In this document: piece after piece, positions 36,938-46,981 of the stretch
Numbering within the stretch: position 1 is the stretch's first letter
How the letters are laid out: every line of letters starts with the position of its first letter
Assembly: GCA_963757065.1 (NCBI GenBank)
Contig: CAVWQC010000003.1
Coordinates: forward strand, 62,001 to 126,000
Direction: 5' to 3'
Length of the DNA: 64,000 nucleotides
Origin: PNON01 sp963757065
Lineage (GTDB): Bacteria; Chloroflexota; Anaerolineae; Anaerolineales; Anaerolineaceae
Notes under the pieces: model-generated
Seen by the model: the letters and a program-made list of their open reading frames with translations, nothing else
The model's database searches: none
Told to the model about the DNA's origin: nothing
Made by a program: the position numbers and the translations under genes

Positions 36938-36975
36938 AACCGGGGAAGTGAAAATAATTCACTTCCCCGGTTTTG
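36938..36975. terminator. Bidirectional terminator after valS
   Basis: 15-bp stem AACCGGGGAAGTGAA / TTCACTTCCCCGGTT around AATAA, followed by TTTT. It separates valS from the convergent molybdenum hydroxylase operon. Confidence 0.85.
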
Positions 36976-37006
36976 GTTTAACGTCGCTGCTAAACTATGT
37001 GATTTT

Positions 37007-39373
37007 TTAGCTTTTACGAATGGTTTTATTGATCAGGGCTTTTAACACCTCAACCTGAGCCTTATTCCTTGCAAGTGGTTGGGCATTGCTGACTGCCAGA
37101 TTGGCAGCTTCATTCGCCAGGATCTCTCCGGGCGCCTTGCCCTCCAATAGGTTTTCGACAAGCCGTGCTCTCACCGGTATTGGGCTGACAGCCCCTAACA
37201 CCACCCGGGAGTCATGGAAACGGCCATCCCGCATCGTCGATTTAAACGCAACACTGACAATCGGGAAGTCGATGGAGTTACGAATCCGGAATTTAAGGTA
37301 ACTCTGCCGGCTTTCTGGTGAAGGAGTAGGAATCCAAATCTCCTTGATCAACTCATCGTCTGCCAGTACTGTTGTGCTGTTTTCGCCGGCTGCAAAAAGC
37401 TGTTCGGCAGCCAGGGTCCGCTGTGTTGTTAACACCTGTGCATCCAATGCGATCAAGGCGGTTGCAACATCAGAACAATTGACCGCCACGCAGCCGCAGT
37501 TTGCGCAGCGCAATGCTTCAGTATCTACAGCTTCCTTTGTCAAGCTTTTAAAGTCTTCCGTTAGCAGATTCCGTTTGGCTATTTCTACTTCAGGAGTGAT
37601 TACTCTTTCACTGGTGGCGAGAGCTGCTTTATTGATCGACCAGTGGAACCAGTCCTGTCGGTGTTTGGACCTTAAGCCACTTCTGTGACCAGCTAAGTAA
37701 GCATCGATGGCAATCGCGGCTTCTTTCCCGGATGCCATGCCGTGCACCACCGTCGCTGACCTGCCGGTTACATCACCACCAGCAAATATTCCATCCATGC
37801 TGGTTGCTGTCGATCCCTTTTCGGTGAAGACCATTCCCCGCTCAGTCTTGAGCGATGAACCAACATAAGAAATATCAGCAGATTGGCCAATAGCCACCAG
37901 CACCTGGTCCACCTCAACAGTGGTTTTTTGATCCACGTCAAAAGCAGGTGCAAAACGTCCTTCCTTATCGAAAACGGAAGTGCAGCGGACGAATTCCATC
38001 CCGGCCAGTTTTCCTTCACGGTCAAGAACCTGCTGCGGACCCCACGATGGAAGTATGGTGATTCCTTCCTGCTGTGCCTGAACAATATCTTCAGGAATGG
38101 CAGGCATGGTCTCCAGGGTTTCCAGGCAGGCCATCGTCACCTGTTTTGCACCCAGCCGATGTGCGGTCAAAGCCACATCAACTGCGACACTTCCACCACC
38201 GATCACTAAAATCCGCTTACCCAGTGGTTTGGATTTTCCCGTCTGAACATCGATCAGGAATTCCAGGCCGGAGTCCAGCAGTTCACTTTTTTCCAGCCGT
38301 AATTTCTTCCCGTTCCAAAGGCCGGTCGCGAGAAACACTCCCTGGTATTTCTTTTTAAGGTCCTCCAACGTGAGGCCATTCATTCCAATACCTTTGCCCA
38401 GTTCAAATTGGATTCCCATTCCCTTGAGGGCATCCACCTGTGCCTGAACAATTGCCTTCGGTAGGCGATACTCAGGGATACTGTATTTGAGCATGCCACC
38501 CGCAACCGGCATTTGTTCAAATACTGTCACAGCATGGCCTTGTTTCCTGAGGAAATAAGCTGTGGTCAATCCGGCTGGCCCGGATCCCACAATTGCTACT
38601 TTCTTCCCCGATTCGACTTTGGGTGCCGGGTAGAATGCAGCACAATGCTCCAATGCATAATCACCCAGATAACGCTCCACGTTTCGGATCGAAACTGGTT
38701 CATCATAGTCGAACCGGTTGCAGGCTTCTTCGCAATAGTGCGAGCAGATCCGTCCTGTGATCGCAGCCAGCGGATTGGTGCGCAATAAAATTTCCACTGC
38801 TTCGTCGATCTTGCCTTCACGGATTTTTGCCATATAGGCGGGTATGTCATTGTGGATGGGGCAGCCAGTGTTGCATGGGGCAGCACTTACGCACATACCG
38901 CCGAAGATGGAATGGTAGCGATTCTCAGCGAATAAAGCATCGCACCATTTACCACCTTTTCGCAGGCAGTCGAAGTTATTATCAGGATTACGGTAATACC
39001 AGCAGCGCGGTTCCTGGCAAAGATTGCCGGCAATGGTAGCTACATTCCGGATCTGGGGGGAAGCCACACTGGCAGCAGCCTGAGCTAGCAGGGGATAGGT
39101 TTTCTGAATCGTAGGATCTTTGGCAATATCATTGAGCGTGGTAAGGGCACCGATCCTCACTCCGTCTGCTTCAGTTTTCACATAGCTAAAATCTTTCACA
39201 GGTTTAAGACCGATGAGTACCTGTGGCGGATCGGAATGAACGGCATCTTTGAGCAATCCCATTTGATCTGTGCCGCCGGCTACCACTGCTGATCGTCCTT
39301 TATGTTCCTTTAGCAAGGACTCAGCCATCTGTAGATTATCTGCGGAGATATATTTTATAGGTTGTTGTGTCAT
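37007..39373 (-). CDS. Molybdenum hydroxylase FAD subunit with nested GltD-like NAD(P) oxidoreductase
   Basis: 788 residues. Residues 1-160 form the FAD-binding part of an XdhB/CoxM subunit (AGGTDQM at 32-38, TIAGNLCQEPRCWYYRNP at 113-130, RYHSIFGG at 152-159). Residues about 161-625 are a complete glutamate-synthase-small-subunit-like unit: cysteines C161, C167, C171, C210, C214, C218 for [4Fe-4S], GSGPAGL at 263-269, a second Rossmann motif GGGSVAVD at 392-399, and GGDVTG at 532-537. The XdhB frame then resumes at CVAVNCSDVATALIALDA (about 628-645) and ends with the CO-dehydrogenase flavoprotein C-terminal domain. It would pass electrons from the Mo/Fe-S subunits to NAD(P). Last gene of the three-gene operon. 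Confidence 0.85.
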   Translation of the reverse strand: MTQQPIKYISADNLQMAESLLKEHKGRSAVVAGGTDQMGLLKDAVHSDPPQVLIGLKPVKDFSYVKTEADGVRIGALTTLNDIAKDPTIQKTYPLLAQAAASVASPQIRNVATIAGNLCQEPRCWYYRNPDNNFDCLRKGGKWCDALFAENRYHSIFGGMCVSAAPCNTGCPIHNDIPAYMAKIREGKIDEAVEILLRTNPLAAITGRICSHYCEEACNRFDYDEPVSIRNVERYLGDYALEHCAAFYPAPKVESGKKVAIVGSGPAGLTTAYFLRKQGHAVTVFEQMPVAGGMLKYSIPEYRLPKAIVQAQVDALKGMGIQFELGKGIGMNGLTLEDLKKKYQGVFLATGLWNGKKLRLEKSELLDSGLEFLIDVQTGKSKPLGKRILVIGGGSVAVDVALTAHRLGAKQVTMACLETLETMPAIPEDIVQAQQEGITILPSWGPQQVLDREGKLAGMEFVRCTSVFDKEGRFAPAFDVDQKTTVEVDQVLVAIGQSADISYVGSSLKTERGMVFTEKGSTATSMDGIFAGGDVTGRSATVVHGMASGKEAAIAIDAYLAGHRSGLRSKHRQDWFHWSINKAALATSERVITPEVEIAKRNLLTEDFKSLTKEAVDTEALRCANCGCVAVNCSDVATALIALDAQVLTTQRTLAAEQLFAAGENSTTVLADDELIKEIWIPTPSPESRQSYLKFRIRNSIDFPIVSVAFKSTMRDGRFHDSRVVLGAVSPIPVRARLVENLLEGKAPGEILANEAANLAVSNAQPLARNKAQVEVLKALINKTIRKS

Positions 39374-39382
39374 GATATCTCC

Positions 39383-41735
39383 TTATATCTTCCCTAAAGC
39401 CCGGAGAACTTTTTCCGGTGTGATCGGGATTTCATCAACCCGTGTACCGATGGCATTGTATACCGCATTTGCTATCGCCCGTGGAGTACAGGTTAAGGTT
39501 CCCTCACCTATTCCGCATGCACCATATTCACCTGCGCCTCGCCATACTTCCAGCAGATACCGGCTCGATCTGGGGCATATCCAGGATGGTCGGCATCTTA
39601 TAATCGATGAGGTTGAAGTTCAATGGCACCCCATGTACGGGATCATAGATAATCTCTTCGGTCAGCGCCTCTCCAACCGCCATGACCTGGCCGCCGATCT
39701 GCTGCGCTTCAGCACCAGATGCATACATGACCGTTCCACAATCGTTGACAATGATCAACTTGAGGACCTGGGTCCGACCGGTGCCGGTGTCCACTTCCAC
39801 CTCTGCAAAACTGGCAATATATGGCACGCCGGTTCTCTGTTTGTCAGGACGGCGGCTCACCATTACCGATAAGGGTACGAGATCACCCTTCCATAATAGT
39901 TCTTTGTAGCCAATACTTTTCCCAGAACCACTGATTTGACCATTTGTGATTTCCAGTTGGTCAACCGGTACGTCCAGGACTGGTGCTGCCAGGTTAAGTA
40001 TCTTTTCCTTTAACTCCTGGGCAGCCACGACAAGTACTTCAGATTGTAAAAACGAGACTGCGCTGTCGGTCTGCACACAATCACGCATACCGCTATCAGT
40101 GTCCACAGTTGAGACCCAACCGATATCTTCAGGTTTCACCCCCAGAAAGCTCAGCGCTTCAGCACAGCCAAGTACATTACAGGTGTTTGATCCGGTACCA
40201 GTCTCGACTGTTGGCGCATCCAAAGTAACTGTGCCATCCGGGTAAAGTGTGATCTTTGCCTGAACCTGCCCGCGCCGCTCTTCCTGCCACTCAGCATGCC
40301 AACCGGGATGGAGCGAAAAACCAACTCCACGGCGCTTATCACCATCGATCAATGGTCCCTCACCTGGTTTATGCCGTTTTTCTGACCAGCCAATTCGCTG
40401 TGCTCCTGTTTCGAGGACTGCCTTCAGGCTTGGATCCGGGCAGCTGCCCCATTCATGCCCGAAGTTCTGGATCGCCAAGGTGATGGGGTCCATTTCCAAT
40501 CGTTCAGCCAACGCATCGATCATTCGTCCGAAGATGAAATTGAACTGGGAATTTCCCACCCCACGCATCATGCAGCCGGGGATTCGGTCAGTGTAGACAG
40601 CATACGATTCCATCTTGATGTTGTGTATCGGTGCCAGAGCAGCCTCAGAGATCTCAGCCGGTGCAAACTTCAAGGCAAATACAGAATGGTCTGCATGGGC
40701 ACCAATATCACCGATGGACTTGAAATGCAGCGTGGTGATCGTTCCGTCGTTCTTTGCGCCAACCTTGCAATGATAGAGAGCAGGCTGCCGGGTATCGTGG
40801 AAGCTGTCCCGCCTGGAGTGTTTGAATTTGACCGGTTGACCGGCTTTCTTTGCCAGTAGAGCGGTGAAAAGGAAAAATGGTTGATCGCCTGTATCACCAC
40901 GGCCAAATTGCCCGCCGACATATTTACTGATGACCCGCACTTTGTGAATGGGCATTTCCAGCATCTGGCTGACGTGCATCCTTGTTTGGTCTGCGGCGTA
41001 TGAATTGGAAACAATTTTCAACCGGTCACCTTCCCACTCTGCCATACAGCACCAGGGGTCCAGTGATCCCTGTGTCGGGTTATGATGGCTGGTATCCATC
41101 TCGAGGACAACATCCGCTTCTGAAAAACCTCGTTCAATATCTCCTTTGGTAAGGAAAATATCAGGGCCGCCGACTGGATCAGGAGGTAATACATTTGTTG
41201 AAGTGATCTCCGGGTGGATAACAGGTGCATCCGCTTGCAGCGCTTTGAGCGGGTCCAATACAAAGGGAAGGACCTCCCATTCGACATCCACGAGTTTTAA
41301 TGCCTGTTCTGCGATCTGTTCGCTTACCGCAGCGATTGCAACCCCCACCTCATCACCTGCCCAGGTGGCATAATCCCCCAGCACAATGCGGTCACGGAAT
41401 TTTCTCCACATCATTCCTTCGTAGCTGACTGTATCCACTGCATCGGTCCAACCGGCACTGGTGGGTTTCATTCGCTTTACTTCAGGATCTTTGTAAGTCA
41501 AGACGGCTTTGACACCTGGTAGTGCCTCCGCCTTACTAACATCCATACGGACTATCCTGGCTCTGGGATATGGACTACATAGAACCCGGGCATAGAGCAG
41601 TCCAGGATAATTGCGTTCAGAGATTATATCGTCAGCATATGGTGCTTTGCCTTGTGCTTTTTCAAGCCCATCTATGCGGGGTTGGTAGCCGCCGACGAAT
41701 CGGCGTTTAACACGGGGTTTGTAAGTTGTGTTCAT
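39383..41735 (-). CDS. Xanthine dehydrogenase-family molybdopterin-binding subunit (3' frame change)
   Basis: From 41735 the frame gives about 735 residues with VGGYQPRIDGLEKAQGKAPYADD, a domain for the binding of molybdopterin (KYVGGQFGRGD, PCMMRGVGNSQFNF) and a GTGSNTCN-like turn near the C-terminus. The last section, GAGEYGACGIGEGTLTC... to LRALGKI, lies in the next frame and stops at 39383, so there is one extra base near 39535. With it the protein has about 784 residues, the normal length. The GIGE stretch holds the catalytic Glu of the family. The substrate (purine, aldehyde or aromatic) cannot be told. Confidence 0.83.
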
Positions 41736-42262
41736 ACCTGGCCGCTCCTCGAGGCGATCTTTTCGGCAGCATGCATCACTGCCGTGGCGATCCCATCATA
41801 ACAACCGCAGCGGCAGAGGTTTCCTGAAAGCGCTTCCCGCACCTCATCCATGGTCGGTTTGGGGTTTTCGTTGAGAAGTGCCCGGGTGGTCATAACAAAT
41901 CCGGGAGTGCAATATCCACATTGGAGTGCAGTACCGTGTCCGGGTTCACATTGCTCAGAGAAAGCAACGATCACCGGATCATCTTTCGGCAATCCTTCGA
42001 TGGTGAGGATTTCCCGGCCATTGGCTTCCACTGCGAAAAGCATGCACGAGAGAACAGCCTTCCCATCCATGATGATGGTACAGGCACCACATGCACCCTG
42101 GTCACAGCTGACCTTCAAGCCGGTGTACCCAAGGCGTTCCCGTAGAAACGCTGAAAGGGTGGTTAATGGTTCGAGATCACGTCCGACCTCGAATTCCCTC
42201 CATTCACCATTGATACGGATGGTAATTTTCTCAGTTGAAGAAATTCCTGGTGTGTCTACCAA
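41732..42262 (-). CDS. Molybdenum hydroxylase [2Fe-2S] small subunit
   Basis: 176 residues. A plant-type [2Fe-2S] motif near residues 58-78 (CDQGACGACTIIMDG) and a second [2Fe-2S] in the helical domain (QCGYCTPGFVM, then GNLCRCGCYDGI) are the standard pattern of XdhC/CoxS subunits. It carries electrons from molybdenum to FAD. It is the first gene of the operon and overlaps the molybdopterin subunit gene by 4 bases, so they are translationally coupled. A ribosome-binding AGGAGG precedes its start. Confidence 0.9.
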   Translation of the reverse strand: MVDTPGISSTEKITIRINGEWREFEVGRDLEPLTTLSAFLRERLGYTGLKVSCDQGACGACTIIMDGKAVLSCMLFAVEANGREILTIEGLPKDDPVIVAFSEQCEPGHGTALQCGYCTPGFVMTTRALLNENPKPTMDEVREALSGNLCRCGCYDGIATAVMHAAEKIASRSGQV

Positions 42263-42738
42263 TTAGGCCTCCTAAATGAATAATTCTAAACAGTCTCGAT
42301 ATCTATCTGAAATTATTATCTTCGAGTAGATCGCTTAATCCTGATTGCAATTTGTGGTAAACCTATTGATTTGTTTCCGAACGAAATGAATGCAAAGAGA
42401 GAAAAATATGGAACCGGGGTGATGGGTGCAAAGTTATAATTCATAACCATATTTCTTAAGAATAAAAATAATTATACATGATTATGAAAAACCATTATCA
42501 TTCTCAGATCGATAGTAATTATTATCAGAGTTCATGAATATAAATCAGGAAAAGATACCTTTCCAAGGGGGATTCCAGCTTCTTCCGTCCTGATCGAATC
42601 AACGGTGGGTAGCATATAATACTTCTTTATACTATTTCCACCTGGTTCAAATATGGGAAAATTCCTCCGGAAAATTATTCGGTCTTTACTGCTGCAATAT
42701 AACTTAATGCTCAGACCATCTGTGAAGGTAAGAATATT
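42263..42738. other. Gene-free stretch between two redox operons
   Basis: About 475 AT-rich bases upstream of the molybdenum hydroxylase operon and downstream of the hydrogenase operon. It must hold the promoter of the hydroxylase genes. I see no supported gene, no clear -35/-10 pair, no terminator with a T-tract, and no recognisable molybdenum-cofactor riboswitch. Confidence 0.5.
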
Positions 42739-43194
42739 CTACAAGCTTATTTCAGCCAGAACCTGTTGGATCAAATTATCAAGCTGCTTCTCAACAATTG
42801 GTGAAAGTTCAACTCCCGTATCGAGGCTAAATGCTTCGACACAATAGATGACTACCTCCTCCGGGTAGATATCTGATAGTTTTGCAGCAAATAACAATTC
42901 CGGTAAACCGATCTCGTGGGGTGAGGTTTTTATGGATAAGTAGGCAGGTACTTTTTCTCCTGTGATCCTCGTAAGCTTACCCGGTGAATGATCCGGTTTG
43001 GCTGCATCCACCACGATCAATCGATCGATTCCTTCCAGGTATTGTAATAGATCAAGACCACAGGTTCCCCCATCGACTACCATGATCGTATCAGATAACT
43101 TCACTTTTTCCTGCAATAATCTGACGGCGTGGATGCCCACGCCGTCGTCTGAAAGTATCAGGTTTCCTACACCAAGGATGAGAGTGCGTTTCAT
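42739..43194 (-). CDS. hybD: Hydrogenase maturation endopeptidase (HybD/HyaD type)
   Basis: 151 residues. It has LGVGNLILSDDGVGIHAV at the start, with the Glu/Asp nickel-contacting residue (D17), then VVDGGTCGLDLL and VVDAAKP, and the later His in KTSPHEIGLPELL that binds the nickel. It cleaves the C-terminal tail of the large subunit after nickel insertion, behind the His of the C-x-x-C-x-x-H motif. It is the last gene of the hydrogenase operon, 13 bases after the large-subunit gene. Confidence 0.9.
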   Translation of the reverse strand: MKRTLILGVGNLILSDDGVGIHAVRLLQEKVKLSDTIMVVDGGTCGLDLLQYLEGIDRLIVVDAAKPDHSPGKLTRITGEKVPAYLSIKTSPHEIGLPELLFAAKLSDIYPEEVVIYCVEAFSLDTGVELSPIVEKQLDNLIQQVLAEISL

Positions 43195-43207
43195 TTTTTG
43201 ATATATA

Positions 43208-44926
43208 TTAATCCATTACCACGACACTGGTGATCTCTTTCCCATCCGGATCCAGTACATGGACTGCACATGCCATACAAGGATCAAAGGAATGGATCGT
43301 TCGCAATATCTCGACCGGCTGTTCCGGATCTGCCACAGGTGTGCCAATGAGTGCAGCTTCGTATGCACCGGGAATTCCCTGTGCATCGCGTGGAGAACCG
43401 TTCCAGGTCGATGGCACGATTGCCTGGTAGTTGGCGATCTTTCCATCCTTGATATGGATCCAATGGCCCAATCCACCGCGGGGAGCCTCTGTCGACCCCC
43501 AACCCATAGCTTCATTTGGCCAGGTGGATGGATCCCAGTGTGTGTTCTCGTGGATCTTCAAATCACCTGATCCTATATTGGCGGCCAGTTCCATGGTCCA
43601 CGGCGCAAGCTGCTCCGCCAGTACCACAGTTTCGATACATCGGGCAGCAACCCGCCCGAGAGTTGAGAATAACACAGTGGCAGGAACATTCAATTTCGTA
43701 AGAACAGCATCGACATAATATTTGACCCTTTCATGACCGGATACATAAGCGATCAGCATCCTTGCCAGAGGTCCAACCTCCATTGATTTTTGATCATAAC
43801 GGGGTGATTTTAACCAGGAATATTTGGCTTCAGTATCAAGGAATTCATAAGGTGGTGTTGGTCCGGTATATTTTGGATTTGTTTGTCCCTCGGAGGGATG
43901 CATTCCAGATTTTTCATCCGGGTATGTATACCAGGAATGGGTTACAAATTCAGTGATCTTTTCCGGATCGAGTGGGAGAATTTTTGTGAGATCCCGCCCG
44001 AGAATGATTCCCCGCGGGAAGAAGGATTGAGTTGGATCATTGGGATCAGCTCCATCCACCAGAGGAAAGTCGCCATAGGAAAGGAAGTTGCCAAGGCCTT
44101 CGCCTAACCCCGCCCATTCCAGATAGAATGGCGCCACAGCCAGTACATCAGGTAAATAGACTTTATCAACAAAATCCTTTGCTTTCGCAAATAGACCTAG
44201 AAGTTGAGCGATCTTATCCGCATTGATCGCTGCCTGGCTGTTTGGATCCACCGGTATGGACATTCCACCCACAAGATATGTTTGCAGGTGTGGATTCTTT
44301 GCACCGAGGATGGCATGTGCCTTGATCACTTCCCGCTGCCATTCCAGCGCTTCCAGATAATGAGCAACAGCCATCAAGTTTGCTTCCGGTGGCAGCTTAT
44401 ATGCGGGATGTCCCCAGTAAGCATTTCCGAACAAACCAAGCTGTCCGCTATCGACAAACGATTGGATGCGTTTTTGAACAGTGCGGAAATAATCTTCGCT
44501 GGATTTATCCCAATCGGAGATGGATTGTGCAAGTTCCGACGTTGCCTTGGGATCAGCTTTCAATGCTGAAGTGATATCCACCCAATCCAACGCATGTAAA
44601 TGATAGAAATGAACCACATGGTCTTGAACATATTGGATGGCTTCAATGATATTTCGAATAAGGCGGGCGTTTTTGGGGATCTGTATCCCGAGGGCATCTT
44701 CGACAGCTCGCACGGAGCTGAGTGCATGTACCGTCGTTCAGACACCGCATATTCGTTGAGCGAAGGTCCAAGCCTCCCGTGGGTCCCTTCCTTTGAGTAT
44801 AAGCTCAATTCCGCGAAACATTGTGCTGCTGCTCCACGCTTTTGTAACAAAACCACCTTCCACCTCCACCTCAAGCCTCAGGTGTCCTTCAATGCGGGTG
44901 ATCGGATCTATTGCTATCTTTGTCAT
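43208..44926 (-). CDS. hybC: [NiFe] hydrogenase large subunit with in-frame TGA (possible selenocysteine)
   Basis: Reading from ATG 44926 to the stop at 43208 gives 572 residues, full length for a group-1 uptake hydrogenase, with one in-frame TGA at codon 63 (44738-44740). The TGA replaces the second cysteine of the L1 nickel motif RICGVC (C60-G-V-TGA), and the following TTVHALSSVRAVEDAL is conserved in the same frame. The C-terminal L2 motif DPCMACAVH (C550, C553, H556) is intact, and the 16 residues after the His would be removed by the maturation protease. Either selenocysteine is inserted, or the codon is an error or nonsense mutation. It follows the HybB-like gene by 26 bases. It needs the small subunit, HybA and HybB, to send H2 electrons to the quinone pool. 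Confidence 0.85.
44704..44737 (-). promoter_or_regulatory. Candidate bacterial SECIS hairpin after the TGA
   Basis: On the mRNA, 17 bases after TGA there is a perfect 6-bp stem CAGCUC / GAGCUG closing a 5-base loop CGUGC. The loop begins 23 bases after the TGA and has G as its second base. Both fit the loose published bacterial SECIS description (apical loop roughly 16-37 bases downstream, at least one G in its first two bases). A 6-bp stem also occurs by chance, so this is only supportive. Confidence 0.45.
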
Positions 44927-44952
44927 AATTATTCTCCTTCGGAAGATAATAA

Positions 44953-46101
44953 CTAGAGCTGTTTCACTGCTTCCGGTTTTGGTTCCGGAAACAAAGGTAG
45001 AAAGCGGACTGCTGCATCAAAGATGATAATTCCCAGGCAGGTTAATCCAATAGAAACCGCAATCTCAGACCAGGCCGGGATATATAGAGCACCATTCATA
45101 AATACCAGGGCAGTGTTGATGCGATTGATGATCAATCCACCCATCGTGTACCAGGCTGCCCAGATTATTCCATTGGCTGTGTTCCTTGTCTTGGGATCGG
45201 CAAACATCAGCATCGGGATAACCACTCCCCCGAAAATCTCGACGATGTATAGAATAGCAGCAAGGTCACCTTTCAAAAGATATATGTATTTGCCGCTGAT
45301 AATCAGTTCTCCGATTTTTAAAATAACATAGAGACCCAAAATATATGGAACTGCTTTGGTTAAGCTGGAAACAAGTTTTAATTCAAACCGATATCCATAT
45401 GTCCGGGCAGAATGATAAGATTCAAATACCACCATAGCCAATCCAGCAGCAATAGCTGAAAGGAAAAAGTAAACCGGCAGTAGAGGTGTGTACCAAAGCG
45501 GATGAATGCGGTATGGCATGATCGTCATCATCGTGCCGAGGGTAGATTGGTGCAATGTCGAAAGTGTGACTCCAGCGATGATCAATGGAATCGTAATCCC
45601 ATGGATAATCTTCAAGGGTACCTTCCAATGCAAACTTTCAAAAAGCAATGGACTGAATTCCAAAGCGAGAACTGTTGTATACAACATCACACACCAGCCA
45701 ATTTCAAATAGTGGTGAGTGGATATTGTTATAAATGATCAGGTGCCATATCCGGAGTGGAAAACCGAGATCAGCCAGAAGAGTTAATGCAGCCAGGATGT
45801 AGCTGATGAAACCAGTCAGGATCGTCGGCCGGACAATTGGATAGAATTGTTTTAAGTTGAATATATAAACAACCGCTGCCAGGGTAAAAGCACCAGCAGC
45901 CAAACCGATTCCAGCCATCATATCAAAACTGATCCAAATGCCCCAACCACGCATATCGCTTAGGTTAGTGGTCGCGCCTAAGCCATAAATCCAACGATAA
46001 GCCGCCACACTGAGTCCAAGTGCTCCTACGATCCAGATGAAGATCATTCCCGGGCCAACCCGGTAATTCCGCAACCGGATCTCACCCATTCGTGTGGTCA
46101 T
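44953..46101 (-). CDS. hybB: NrfD/HybB-like membrane subunit
   Basis: 382 residues with about ten predicted membrane helices (for example WIVGALGLSVAAYRW, LGWGIWISFDMMAGIGLAAGAFTL-like segments and LFYHHSALVHTS-type helices). The NrfD/HybB family forms the quinone-interacting membrane arm that takes electrons from the ferredoxin-like HybA. It overlaps the HybA-like gene by 20 bases. Its place between HybA and HybC follows the hybOABCD order of Escherichia coli hydrogenase-2. Confidence 0.88.
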   Translation of the reverse strand: MTTRMGEIRLRNYRVGPGMIFIWIVGALGLSVAAYRWIYGLGATTNLSDMRGWGIWISFDMMAGIGLAAGAFTLAAVVYIFNLKQFYPIVRPTILTGFISYILAALTLLADLGFPLRIWHLIIYNNIHSPLFEIGWCVMLYTTVLALEFSPLLFESLHWKVPLKIIHGITIPLIIAGVTLSTLHQSTLGTMMTIMPYRIHPLWYTPLLPVYFFLSAIAAGLAMVVFESYHSARTYGYRFELKLVSSLTKAVPYILGLYVILKIGELIISGKYIYLLKGDLAAILYIVEIFGGVVIPMLMFADPKTRNTANGIIWAAWYTMGGLIINRINTALVFMNGALYIPAWSEIAVSIGLTCLGIIIFDAAVRFLPLFPEPKPEAVKQL

Positions 46102-46969
46102 CCTGCACCTCCTTACCGTCTTCTTTCCGGTGGGTGTAAAAATATGTGGCAGTCAATAAACCTCCGACCACAGCTACGATCCAGGGCACTGCCAACATAT
46201 ATGGCCAATCATACGAAGGCAGTGAACGGGAGCCCAGATCAGGAAACCCAAGGGAACCCATAGATACACCCGCTATGTAAAGCATATCTGTACCACCTGC
46301 CTCTGTTTCACCATATATATGATTAATGTACCGGTTTTGATCCAGGACACGACTCCGGGCAGTTGCCAGCATCTCACCACGTTTTCCATAGATCAATGCT
46401 CCTGTTGGACATGCATCACCGCATGCTGGATTTTCTCCTTTAGCCAACCTATCCGCGCAGAAATCACATTTCTGTATTTTCGGTGAATTGGAATACCATT
46501 GTGCTTTCGGTATGAAAAATGGGCAAGCTGCCATGCAGTATCGGCAGCCGATGCATCTTTCTGCATGATAAACGACCGGACCAGTATCTGTCTTTTCAAG
46601 TGCTGCCACCGGGCAAACTGATACACACGCCGGTTCGATGCAATGCATACACTGGGCTTTCACAAAGGATGTACCTTCATCTCCCTGGTACAACTTTATC
46701 AAAGTCCATACATCTGCGCTTAGATCCGTTGGAGCTTCATGAATTTTTTCTGCATCTGTTACTGGAGGAAGATTGGATCGCCTTTTACATGCCACCTGGC
46801 ATGCTTTGCAGCCTATGCAGATCGTCGCATCATATAGCATGGACGCGCTTGCATCCGCTGAAGTTGATTTATTAACTTGTAGTAAGGTCGATTTGGCAGG
46901 CTCTGCAATAGCCAAACCTCCCAAACCCATACCGGTAATTTTGAGAAAATCTCTCCGATTGATGGCCAT
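46082..46969 (-). CDS. hybA: HybA-like 4Fe-4S ferredoxin subunit with Tat signal
   Basis: 295 residues. Residues 4-25 form a Tat signal (NRRDFLKITGMGLGGLAIA). Four cysteine groups bind [4Fe-4S] clusters: CIGCKACQVACK, CMHCIEPACVSVCP, CIGCRYCMAACP and CDFCADRLAKGENPACGDACP. A C-terminal membrane anchor near residues 255-275 (MLAVPWIVAVVGGLLTATYFY split) holds it at the outer face of the membrane. It relays electrons from the hydrogenase small subunit to the NrfD-like protein. Confidence 0.9.
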   Translation of the reverse strand: MAINRRDFLKITGMGLGGLAIAEPAKSTLLQVNKSTSADASASMLYDATICIGCKACQVACKRRSNLPPVTDAEKIHEAPTDLSADVWTLIKLYQGDEGTSFVKAQCMHCIEPACVSVCPVAALEKTDTGPVVYHAERCIGCRYCMAACPFFIPKAQWYSNSPKIQKCDFCADRLAKGENPACGDACPTGALIYGKRGEMLATARSRVLDQNRYINHIYGETEAGGTDMLYIAGVSMGSLGFPDLGSRSLPSYDWPYMLAVPWIVAVVGGLLTATYFYTHRKEDGKEVQDDHTNG

Positions 46970-46981
46970 TTTAATCCTCCA

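Noticed and set aside
42263..42738. Molybdenum-cofactor riboswitch upstream of the hydroxylase operon
   Set aside because: I looked for a long GC-rich paired structure near the start at 42262 and saw only AT-rich sequence; nothing to support it.
43208..44740. Hydrogenase large subunit as a frameshifted or two-gene arrangement starting at 44713
   Set aside because: Both halves are in the same frame and separated only by a TGA codon at the ligand cysteine; treating the C-terminal part as its own gene would start it without the nickel motif.
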